Shown in pieces: positions 52,784 to 60,019 of a stretch of DNA of 64,000 nucleotides. Positions within the stretch are counted from its first letter, which is position 1. Every line of letters starts with the position of its first letter. The position numbers and the translations under genes are program-made. A model generated the notes under the pieces. It was given only the letters and a program-made list of their open reading frames with translations. It searched no databases and had not been told where the DNA came from. Source of the DNA: Dyadobacter sp. (GTDB lineage: Bacteria > Bacteroidota > Bacteroidia > Cytophagales > Spirosomataceae); the NCBI RefSeq assembly GCF_017744695.1, contig NZ_JAGIAS010000008.1, positions 62,001 to 126,000 on the forward strand, written 5' to 3'.

Positions 52784-54037
52784 TCAATGCGATTTGTAAA
52801 ATTTATAACCGAACAGGAAGATCACCGCGTAGCAGATGATCGGGAGGTAGTAGGCATGTGCCACATTAGTTTCTGCCACAGCGCCCATCAGGAACGGGAA
52901 GAATGCTCCACCCGCTACACCCATTGCGATGAACGACGAGCCCTGTTGTGTATGTGCTCCGAGGTTTTTCAAACCAAGGCTGAAAATCGTCGGGAACATG
53001 ATACTAAAAAAGAAATTAAGCATCATGAGCGCAATGAATGACGGCCATCCCCACGCCTGTGCCACGATGAGGCACATCACAATATTGCTGAATGCAAAAA
53101 TGGCCAGCAATGTATGTGGAGCGACAAAACGCATCAGGAAAGTTCCTACGAAACGTCCGACCAGCATCAACGCCATAAAGCCGATCATGTAATTGGCTGC
53201 TACCGCATCGGAGAAGCCCATTTTTTCATGGCCATAATTAATAAAAAATGCCCAGGTACCACCTTGTGCGGCCACATTGAAGAACTGCGCAGCCACAGCC
53301 CACACGAAATGGCGATGTTGGAACAACGATTTTCCGGGCTCTGTATCCACATTTGCCGCTTCGGGATCAACGTCCGCAGCGTGCGGATCGATGAGCGCGG
53401 GTACCTTCACAAATGAAAAGGCTAATGCGATCAACGCGATAACCGAACCGATGGCGATATAAAGGTTTCGCACGGAAGTAAGATCGGTACTACCTTCCAC
53501 GTGATTACGGAAAAGGAAAAAACTTCCGATTGCCGGGCCGAGGATAGCGCCCAATGCATTGAACGCCTGTGCGAAGTTAATACGCTGGTCACTCGTACGC
53601 TGGTCACCCAGTGAAGCCACAAAGGGGTGCGCCACGGTTTCAAGCGTTGCCAAACCACAACCCAGGATAAACAGCGCGATACCAAAGAAAGGGAAGGACG
53701 CCGTGCTGGCGGCCGGAACGAACAGGAATGCGCCAAGTGCAAACAGCGACAAACCAAGCAATACACCATTTTTATAGCCAAACCGCTTCATGAACAAACC
53801 CGCAGGGATACCCATAATGAAATAGGCTCCAAAAATCGCGAATTGAACGAACGCGGATTGCGTCTTGCTCAGACTAAGTACCTTCTGAAAGTGTTTGTTG
53901 AGCACGTCGCCCATCGTAATCGCAATCCCCCAGCACATGAAAAGGGAGGTAACAAAGACCAGGGTAACAAGGTATTTTTTGTCAGTAAACTTAGGCGGGG
54001 AGGCGTGAACGGTGCCGGCAGACGAATGGTTGCTCAT
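52784..54037 (-). CDS. Sugar MFS transporter (FucP family)
   Basis: 417 residues with 12 membrane segments. FucP-type signatures: TSLFMCWGIAITMGDVLNKHFQKVLSLSKTQSAFVQ, GAYFIMGIPAGLFMKRFGYK, and ILGCGLATLETVAHPFVASLGD. The family symports L-fucose, glucose or galactose with H+. Its operon partners here are a ROK kinase and the CE15/CE1 esterases, so glucose or a related hexose is as likely as fucose. It is 34 nt from the CE15 gene. Confidence 0.88.
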   Translation of the reverse strand: MSNHSSAGTVHASPPKFTDKKYLVTLVFVTSLFMCWGIAITMGDVLNKHFQKVLSLSKTQSAFVQFAIFGAYFIMGIPAGLFMKRFGYKNGVLLGLSLFALGAFLFVPAASTASFPFFGIALFILGCGLATLETVAHPFVASLGDQRTSDQRINFAQAFNALGAILGPAIGSFFLFRNHVEGSTDLTSVRNLYIAIGSVIALIALAFSFVKVPALIDPHAADVDPEAANVDTEPGKSLFQHRHFVWAVAAQFFNVAAQGGTWAFFINYGHEKMGFSDAVAANYMIGFMALMLVGRFVGTFLMRFVAPHTLLAIFAFSNIVMCLIVAQAWGWPSFIALMMLNFFFSIMFPTIFSLGLKNLGAHTQQGSSFIAMGVAGGAFFPFLMGAVAETNVAHAYYLPIICYAVIFLFGYKFYKSH

Positions 54038-54071
54038 TTAGCTGAATAGTAAAATTAAATATTGGTTCGGT

Positions 54072-55319
54072 CTATTTTTGCAAATGTAAATCAGAGAAAT
54101 TTAAAAACTGTATCCAGTCGAACATTTTAACGTCATGTCCGCCGGGCCGGATATGAAAGCCGATTTGGCCCATCAGAGGCTGATTCAGCGCCGGAAACGG
54201 GCTGCCAGGAAAGCCGTTCGTCCCCAAAAATCGGTACACGGCATCCGAGGCCCGAGCGGTGGCAAACTCACCCTGCGGATCGGCGTTCTTGTCGTCTTCG
54301 GCCGTCGCCAGGTATACCGGACGTGGAGCAATGAGCGAAAGGACGAAATGCTGATCGAACGGCAGTTCCGAATCCTTCCCTTTGTACTTACTCAGGCTCC
54401 GGGCGTACCAGTGCGGAAATACCGTACAGAGTCGGTTAATGTCCTCTCCGATCCCGCGCCGGAACTGCTTGCCCCCGCCCGCTCCCGACTCATTGCTTAG
54501 TACGGCAGCAAACCGGCGGTCTGTCGCACCGGCCCAAAGCGCGGCCTTTCCCAGTCGTGAAAAACCAAAGACCGCCACGCGTTTGGCATCAATGTCCTTG
54601 TCAGTTTCGAGGTAGTCCATTCCGCGGCTCAAAGCCCACGCCCAGGCGGCAATGGTACCGAAATTATCTTCGCGCTGCTGTAATTCCGGGTATAATGTGT
54701 GTGCACCTGTTTGAAACGCATACTCCTTACGGTCCGAAGCAATTTCCTCCCGGTAGCATGTTACCAGCGCGTACCCGCGTGCGAGGATGCTATCCACGGC
54801 CCATTGAGAGGCATTCACTCCCCGGCAGGCATCGGTTGCTTTGCCATCGGCCGCGCAGGGGAACATCCGGCTGTTCTCGACCCACGCGGTCGTCAGCTTA
54901 ATGCCCGGATCGGCATGAATAGCCTGGTTACCAATGAAATTGATCCCGATAATCGCTGGTACCGGTTTCTTTACCTGGTTAGGAATGTAAATCAATAAGT
55001 CGAACTGCGCTTCCTTACCTTTTTCGGTAATGTGCACTGTCACCTGCTTCCGCGTCGCTTTGCCTCCCAATGCATTCTTATCCAGGTCAAAAACTTCGAA
55101 ACGCATGTTTTGAGGCCTTCCCGGCGCCACGCCGTACATTTCACGTGTCATCGTTTCAAGGATTTCCTTTCGCCTGCGCTCCCATTCCTTTACCGACTTC
55201 ACTTTTTTGCCGTTGTTAAAAGTAAATGGATCAGGCAATGCCCGATTACCCTCCTGGGCGTATGATATTTTGGATAAAACAATCAGGCAAAACGCCAGCG
55301 CGGAAACAAGGACCCTCAT
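54072..55319 (-). CDS. Glucuronoyl esterase-like protein (CE15)
   Basis: 415 residues; signal peptide about 1-21 (ISYAQ). The alpha/beta-hydrolase of the CE15 type has its nucleophile in VFGFSRLGKAALWAGATDRRF, acid residue region LSNESGAGGG and catalytic His in FHIRPGGHDVK. Glucuronoyl esterases cut the ester between lignin alcohols and 4-O-methyl-glucuronic acid of xylan; bacterial members vary in substrate. It lies 16 nt after the CE1-like esterase, and both are probably periplasmic or surface enzymes acting on one polysaccharide. Confidence 0.87.
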   Translation of the reverse strand: MRVLVSALAFCLIVLSKISYAQEGNRALPDPFTFNNGKKVKSVKEWERRRKEILETMTREMYGVAPGRPQNMRFEVFDLDKNALGGKATRKQVTVHITEKGKEAQFDLLIYIPNQVKKPVPAIIGINFIGNQAIHADPGIKLTTAWVENSRMFPCAADGKATDACRGVNASQWAVDSILARGYALVTCYREEIASDRKEYAFQTGAHTLYPELQQREDNFGTIAAWAWALSRGMDYLETDKDIDAKRVAVFGFSRLGKAALWAGATDRRFAAVLSNESGAGGGKQFRRGIGEDINRLCTVFPHWYARSLSKYKGKDSELPFDQHFVLSLIAPRPVYLATAEDDKNADPQGEFATARASDAVYRFLGTNGFPGSPFPALNQPLMGQIGFHIRPGGHDVKMFDWIQFLNFSDLHLQK

Positions 55320-55335
55320 AGTAAGCAGGTTATGT

Positions 55336-56169
55336 TTATTTTTTATTAAAATAAGTATTCATAAAAAGGAACTGATGCTGCACCGCGTTCTCCCAGTAGG
55401 GCCAGTTATGCGCCCCGGGACGTGCAATGTAATCGTGCGGAATCTTGCGGTATTCAAGCTGCTTATGCAGGTTTTCATTCACCCCATAAAAGAAGTCGTC
55501 GGTACCGCAATCGATAATGAGTGAAAGTGAGTTGGGAGTAAGCAAATGAAGCATATTGATCACCGTATTCTTCTCCCATCTTTCGGGTTGCTCGGCGTAG
55601 TTGCCCAGGCGCTTGGCCATATCCCAGTTATTGGGGAAAGGACGGATGTCCACCCCACCACTCATGCTCCCGGCTGTGCCATACACATCCTGATGCTTTA
55701 ATGCCAGGTATAATGCCCCGTGACCGCCCATGCTCAGCCCGGTAATCCCGCGCCCTTTACGGTCTTTGATGGTTTTATAGTTTTTGTCGACATAAGAAAC
55801 CAGCTCTTTGGAAACATAGGTCTCATATTGGGACTGGGGATCCACCGGACTATCCCAATACCAGCTGCTGAAACCGCCGTCTGGACACACGATGATCATA
55901 TTGTAATGGTCCGCTGCTTGCTGAATGCGCGGCGCTTTGGTAATCCAGTCCGAATGGTTGCCGCTGTAACCGTGCAGCAAATAAACAACCGGAAACTCCT
56001 TACCTGTACTATACCCAGCCGGCCGCACTACGACCACTTTAAGGTTTTTCCTCATGACCGCGCTGTTCACCTCCACGGTATCGACTTGTGCAGCGGCGAC
56101 CTCCGTGGCGTTTAGCAGCGCTAGTACCAACAGGGTAAATGCAAAGAGTGACTGAAATGCTTTTTTCAT
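55336..56169 (-). CDS. Secreted CE1-type esterase (alpha/beta-hydrolase)
   Basis: 277 residues; signal peptide about 1-26. Nucleophile motif GITGLSMGGHGALYLA, acid region LIIDCGTDDFFYG and catalytic His in IARPGAHNWPYW. YLLHGYSGNHSDWI forms the oxyanion hole. This is the feruloyl/acetylxylan esterase or esterase D type; the exact ester is unknown. It heads a run of four minus-strand genes (esterase, CE15, permease, ROK). Confidence 0.88.
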   Translation of the reverse strand: MKKAFQSLFAFTLLVLALLNATEVAAAQVDTVEVNSAVMRKNLKVVVVRPAGYSTGKEFPVVYLLHGYSGNHSDWITKAPRIQQAADHYNMIIVCPDGGFSSWYWDSPVDPQSQYETYVSKELVSYVDKNYKTIKDRKGRGITGLSMGGHGALYLALKHQDVYGTAGSMSGGVDIRPFPNNWDMAKRLGNYAEQPERWEKNTVINMLHLLTPNSLSLIIDCGTDDFFYGVNENLHKQLEYRKIPHDYIARPGAHNWPYWENAVQHQFLFMNTYFNKK

Positions 56170-56394
56170 TGTAAAGAGCTAAAAGGGAATTGAGAGAATG
56201 ACGATAACGGAGAGGCTGCCACCGTAAGTTTTTGAGAAAAATTTCTACAACTGCATGGTGCAAAGGCCTTAAACCCCGCAAATATTGTAGAAACCGGGGA
56301 AATATCCCGTTTCAGCCCACAAGAAAGTGGCTGGCATTTAAATTGATATAATCCAGATATCTCTAAAATAACTCTAACTCAAAATTTTACAACA

Positions 56395-56559
56395 ATGGGA
56401 AATCTCCTGTATACCATAGCCGTAATCCTGGTAATCCTCTGGCTGATCGGCTATTTCGGCTTTGCGAGTTTTGGATTAGGAAATATCATTCATATTCTGC
56501 TGGTGATCGCCGTGATAGCGATCATTCTCCGTGTGATACGTGGCGACAGGGTGGTATAG
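56395..56559 (+). CDS. Small Lmo0937/DUF5670-family membrane protein
   Basis: A 54-residue protein (MGNLLYTIAVILVILWLIGY ... VIRGDRVV) with two membrane segments, about 5-24 and 30-48. It is the typical lmo0937-like (DUF5670) protein, often stress-induced in Bacteroidota. The start is the only ATG. It is followed by its own terminator. Confidence 0.85.
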   Translation: MGNLLYTIAVILVILWLIGYFGFASFGLGNIIHILLVIAVIAIILRVIRGDRVV

Positions 56560-56582
56560 CGCCCACCCACTCAGCACAATAG

Positions 56583-56618
56583 GCCCGGGACGTTAGTTTT
56601 CAATCGTTCCGGGCTTTT
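56583..56618 (+). terminator. Terminator of the small membrane-protein gene
   Basis: GCCCGGGACG pairs with CGTTCCGGGC (one G-U), then TTTT. Located 24 nt after the stop codon. Confidence 0.75.
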
Positions 56619-56682
56619 GTTTACAGCAGTCTGGTTACAAAAGCTTACCTTGAGGTAGCCTTTGCACGATAACCCCTATTCT

Positions 56683-57819
56683 ATGCAGTTGATTTTACAC
56701 AAAAGTCGCCCGCTGTTGTGGCTCATGCTATTGACGCTGGCTTCCGGCCGCATGCTGGCGCAAACCTATGTCGGGAATGTTGAATTTACCAGCCAGAGCG
56801 CGCTGAATTCCTGGGAGTCACAATGGAAAACGGTAACAGGTAATATCTACATCACCAGCCTTGCGAGCGATGTGGTTACCAGCCTCGCCCCACTGCAAAA
56901 TATCACCAGCGTTGGTGGCGCCATAATCATTGCTGAAAATCATTCACTAACCTCGTTGAACGGCCTCGGCGGGCTCCGAAGCGCAGGTATGCTCGAAATA
57001 TCGTTCAACGGAGTACTCAACAATCTCGGAGATTTAAGCGCGCTCACCAATGTTTCCGGAACGGTGAATATCGTCGGTAACGAGTCGCTCACCTCGCTTA
57101 CGGGGCTGGCAACGAGCCTCGCGATCGGCGGGGACCTTACCATCCGCAACAACCCGATGCTGTCACTCTGTAACGTATCAGCCGTTTGCAACTATCAGCA
57201 TGCCCATCCGGCCGGGACCTACCTGAATGTGTCGGGCAATGCCGGCATGTGTAACAATGAAACAACGCTCTATTCGGCCTGCAATGGCCCGTTGCCGGTG
57301 GTCCTTACCGAATTCGATGCGACCGGCGAAGGCGGTTCCGTACGCCTTAGCTGGGCCACCACAATGGAAAGCAACGCGTCCCATTTCGATATCGAGCGCA
57401 GCGGCGATGGCCGTTCATGGCAAAAAGCAGGTGTATTGCAGGCCAAAGGTGAAAGCTTGCAGAAAGAAGTTTATTCTTTTTCGGATAATTATCCCTTTAC
57501 GGGTGAAAATCTCTACCGGCTACGCATGACCGACCGTGACGCTACGTACTCGTATAGCCGCGTACGGAGCGTTTACGTGCGCGAGGCGCCCGCGTTGGCC
57601 TATCCGAACCCATTTTCGGAGTCATTATTCCTCTCGCAGCAGGCCGGGCTTTCCGGTACCGTGGAGCTTACCGACACCGGCGGCAAAGTAGTTTACCGGT
57701 CCGGCGGGCAGTTGCCCGCGCGCATCGCTACTTCGCAATGGCAATCCGGTATCTATTTGTTGAAACTCACCGGCCCCAACGGACTTTCGAGGCAATTCCA
57801 CGTGATGAAAGCGGAGTAA
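56683..57819 (+). CDS. Secreted protein with leucine-rich receptor-L-like repeats and T9SS tail
   Basis: 378 residues from ATG 56683 (MQLILHKSRP); the frame is open upstream to TTG 56662. Signal peptide about 1-27 (MLAQ). About 30-190 holds receptor-L-domain-like repeats (ITSVGGAIIIAENHSLTSLNGLGG, VSGTVNIVGNESLTSLTGL). About 205-300 is a fibronectin-like module (LPVVLTEFDATGEGGSVRLSW ... FDIERSGDGRSW ... YRLRMTDRD). The last 70 residues are the Por-secretion tail (YPNPFSESLFLSQQ ... WQSGIYLLKL). The C-terminal two modules match those of the cargo protein at 37629. Probably a surface-exposed binding protein exported by T9SS. Confidence 0.83.
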   Translation: MQLILHKSRPLLWLMLLTLASGRMLAQTYVGNVEFTSQSALNSWESQWKTVTGNIYITSLASDVVTSLAPLQNITSVGGAIIIAENHSLTSLNGLGGLRSAGMLEISFNGVLNNLGDLSALTNVSGTVNIVGNESLTSLTGLATSLAIGGDLTIRNNPMLSLCNVSAVCNYQHAHPAGTYLNVSGNAGMCNNETTLYSACNGPLPVVLTEFDATGEGGSVRLSWATTMESNASHFDIERSGDGRSWQKAGVLQAKGESLQKEVYSFSDNYPFTGENLYRLRMTDRDATYSYSRVRSVYVREAPALAYPNPFSESLFLSQQAGLSGTVELTDTGGKVVYRSGGQLPARIATSQWQSGIYLLKLTGPNGLSRQFHVMKAE

Positions 57820-57880
57820 CTTTGCCTGGTTCCTGGCACAATTGTTTTTCAAATCGCGCGATACACCAAACCGCGATGTC

Positions 57881-58432
57881 ATGGAAACTACAATCGAATA
57901 CAACTATCCCTCGCTGGTGAATGCGGTATTCTCCAACCGAATGGATGCCCAAAAAGCTTACGACGAATTGATTTACCGGGGTTATAAGCCAGAGGAGATC
58001 AACGTGATCATTTCAGACGAAACACATCGGATACACCACGAAGAAATTGAAGATAAAAAACCAGCCCATTCCACGATGGAGAATGCCGGCATTGGTTCCG
58101 CGATCGGCGGCACGGCGGGGGCTATTGCCGGCGCGATCATCGCTATTGGTACTACGGTCGTCATTCCCGGCCTTGGGATAGCGGTGGCCGGTCCCTTGCT
58201 CGCAGCGCTTACGGGTGCGGGGGCTGGCGGACTCACAGGCGGCATTGTGGGCGCGTTACACAACCGCGGTGTGCCCAGGGAACATGCGGCTGCATTTGAA
58301 TCCAGCATCCGCGAAGGCGGTGTCGTCATTTCTTTTACGCCACGCACGGTGGACGACAGGATGGAAATCATCAAGGCCTGGAACCGCTACAATGCCCGGC
58401 AGCTCCATGGTAATGAAACATACAATGCCTGA
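57881..58432 (+). CDS. Stress-protein-like protein with glycine-zipper membrane core
   Basis: 183 residues from ATG 57881 (METTIEYNYPS). The first 60 residues resemble the general-stress-protein 17M-like fold (VNAVFSNRMDAQKAYDELIYRGYKPEEINVIIS). About 70-140 is a Gly/Ala-rich glycine-zipper stretch with two membrane-like helices (GIGSAIGGTAGAIAGAIIAIG, GLGIAVAGPLLAALTGAGAGG). The C-terminus is soluble (VPREHAAAFESSIREGGVVISF). Likely induced by osmotic or other stress and membrane-associated. Converges with the esterase gene through a shared palindrome. Confidence 0.72.
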   Translation: METTIEYNYPSLVNAVFSNRMDAQKAYDELIYRGYKPEEINVIISDETHRIHHEEIEDKKPAHSTMENAGIGSAIGGTAGAIAGAIIAIGTTVVIPGLGIAVAGPLLAALTGAGAGGLTGGIVGALHNRGVPREHAAAFESSIREGGVVISFTPRTVDDRMEIIKAWNRYNARQLHGNETYNA

Positions 58433-58433
58433 A

Positions 58434-58467
58434 ATGCAAGAACCCGCCCGACGGCGGGTTCTTGCAT
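58434..58467. terminator. Perfect 15-bp palindromic terminator between convergent genes
   Basis: ATGCAAGAACCCGCC and GGCGGGTTCTTGCAT form a perfect stem with loop CGAC. It fills exactly the 35 bp between the two stop codons. There is no long T-run on either side, so it may be a bidirectional hairpin terminator or an mRNA 3'-end stabiliser. Confidence 0.65.
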
Positions 58468-59163
58468 TCATAACAAATCTTTGATCCTTATCCAGACATT
58501 CTCAGCGAGAATCTTGTGGCCTTCCGCGGTAGGGTGAATGCCATCGGCCTGGTTTAGTTTCGATTCGCCGCCCACTCCTTCGAGCAAAAAGGGAATGAGG
58601 GTTACCCCATTCTTTTTCGCCAGATCCGCGTACACATCCTTGAATTCGGTTGCATATTTCTGTCCCATATTCGGTGGAATCTGCATACCGGCCAGCACGC
58701 GTTTGGCATCGGGATATTTGGTTTTCACCTTATCGAGAATTTCCTGCAGGTTCTTCCTGGTTTCGGAAACCGGGATGCCGCGCAAGCCATCGTTACCACC
58801 GAGTTCGAGCACGAAAACGTCGAGCGGTTGTTTGAGCAGCCAATCAATACGGCTATTGCCTCCGGAAGTCGTTTCGCCGCTCACGCCTGCATTCACAACC
58901 TTGTAATTAAGTCCCAACGAATCGATCCGTTTCTGGATCAGCCCCGCAAAGCCTTGCGACGGATCATCGAGCCCGTAACCGGCCGTTAGGCTGTTGCCGA
59001 AAAACACGATGATCTTCTTCTTAGCGGCAGGCGTTTTAGCAGCTGTTTGGGTGGGACCGGCTTTCTGGTCCGATTCTTCCTTTTTATCCCCACCACAGGA
59101 AAACAGTGCTGCGGCCCAAATGAATAATGCCAAAAATGTCTTGAAACGACGCATATCAGTCAT
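58468..59163 (-). CDS. SGNH/GDSL arylesterase (TesA-like lipoprotein)
   Basis: 231 residues. The N-terminus (FIWAAALFSCGGDKK) shows a lipobox, so it is probably a lipoprotein. SGNH blocks: block I IVFFGNSLTAGYGLDD (S in GNSLT), block III ELGGNDGLRGIP (N), block V DGIHPTAEGH (D, H). It corresponds to TesA/arylesterase (lysophospholipase L1). It is divergent from the ABC exporter genes at 59332-62563, which is the arrangement of tesA with ybbA-ybbP in E. coli. The start may also be at 59154 (MRRFKTFL). Confidence 0.88.
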   Translation of the reverse strand: MTDMRRFKTFLALFIWAAALFSCGGDKKEESDQKAGPTQTAAKTPAAKKKIIVFFGNSLTAGYGLDDPSQGFAGLIQKRIDSLGLNYKVVNAGVSGETTSGGNSRIDWLLKQPLDVFVLELGGNDGLRGIPVSETRKNLQEILDKVKTKYPDAKRVLAGMQIPPNMGQKYATEFKDVYADLAKKNGVTLIPFLLEGVGGESKLNQADGIHPTAEGHKILAENVWIRIKDLL

Positions 59164-59331
59164 AATCTATATTCAAAAGGAAAGGATTTAATAGTTTAAA
59201 AATGCATACCCGGCCATTCATTCTCAAATAAAAACCGTTTAAACTATATTTATGAGAAACAATAGCCGAAAAGAGCCAAATTAGGTCTTTCGCGCCCCGG
59301 GCACCACGCAAACATAAAAGAAAAACGATTG

Positions 59332-60006
59332 ATGAATACCATACTCGATCTGCACGACGTCAGCAAAATATATAAAAGCGGTGACCGCACTCTCAAAGTC
59401 CTTGATAATATCAGTTTTTCCATCGAAACAGGCTCCACGGTCTCCATCGTAGGACCATCGGGCAGCGGCAAAACGACGCTCCTCGGCCTCTGTGCCGGGC
59501 TCGATCGCTCGACAGCCGGCACCGTGGAACTGCACGGGACCCGGCTGAACGGCCTCAACGAAGACCAGCTGGCTGCCGTTCGTAACCAATATGTAGGTTT
59601 CATTTTCCAAAACTTCCAGCTCTTGCCGACGCTCACCGCGCTGGAAAATGTGATGGTACCGATGGAACTGCGCGGGGAAAAGAATGTAAAGTCACGCGCA
59701 CTCGACCTGCTCGATAAAGTGGGCCTGGCCGAACGCGGCCATCACTACCCTACCCAGCTCAGCGGCGGCGAACAACAGCGTGTGTCGCTGGCACGGGCAT
59801 TCTCCAACCAGCCGCAGATCCTGTTTGCCGACGAACCGACCGGTAACCTCGACGCCGAGACAAGCGAGAAAGTCGTAAAACTGCTTTTCGACCTCAACCG
59901 CGAGGCGGGCACCACGCTCGTGGTCGTCACCCACGACCTCGAACTCGCTGCCAAGACCCAGCGCATTATCCGCATCAAAGGCGGCAAAATTGTGGAGGCC
60001 AGCTAA
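59332..60006 (+). CDS. ABC transporter ATP-binding protein (YbbA/LolD-like)
   Basis: 224 residues from ATG 59332 (a TTG at 59329 is also in frame). Walker A GPSGSGKTTLL (about 41-50), signature LSGGEQQRVSLARA, Walker B ILFADEPTGNLD and H-loop VVVTHD. It belongs to the MacB/LolD/YbbA group. The stop codon is 13 nt before the permease start, so the two form one exporter. Confidence 0.93.
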   Translation: MNTILDLHDVSKIYKSGDRTLKVLDNISFSIETGSTVSIVGPSGSGKTTLLGLCAGLDRSTAGTVELHGTRLNGLNEDQLAAVRNQYVGFIFQNFQLLPTLTALENVMVPMELRGEKNVKSRALDLLDKVGLAERGHHYPTQLSGGEQQRVSLARAFSNQPQILFADEPTGNLDAETSEKVVKLLFDLNREAGTTLVVVTHDLELAAKTQRIIRIKGGKIVEAS

Positions 60007-60019
60007 CCGTGAATTTCCG

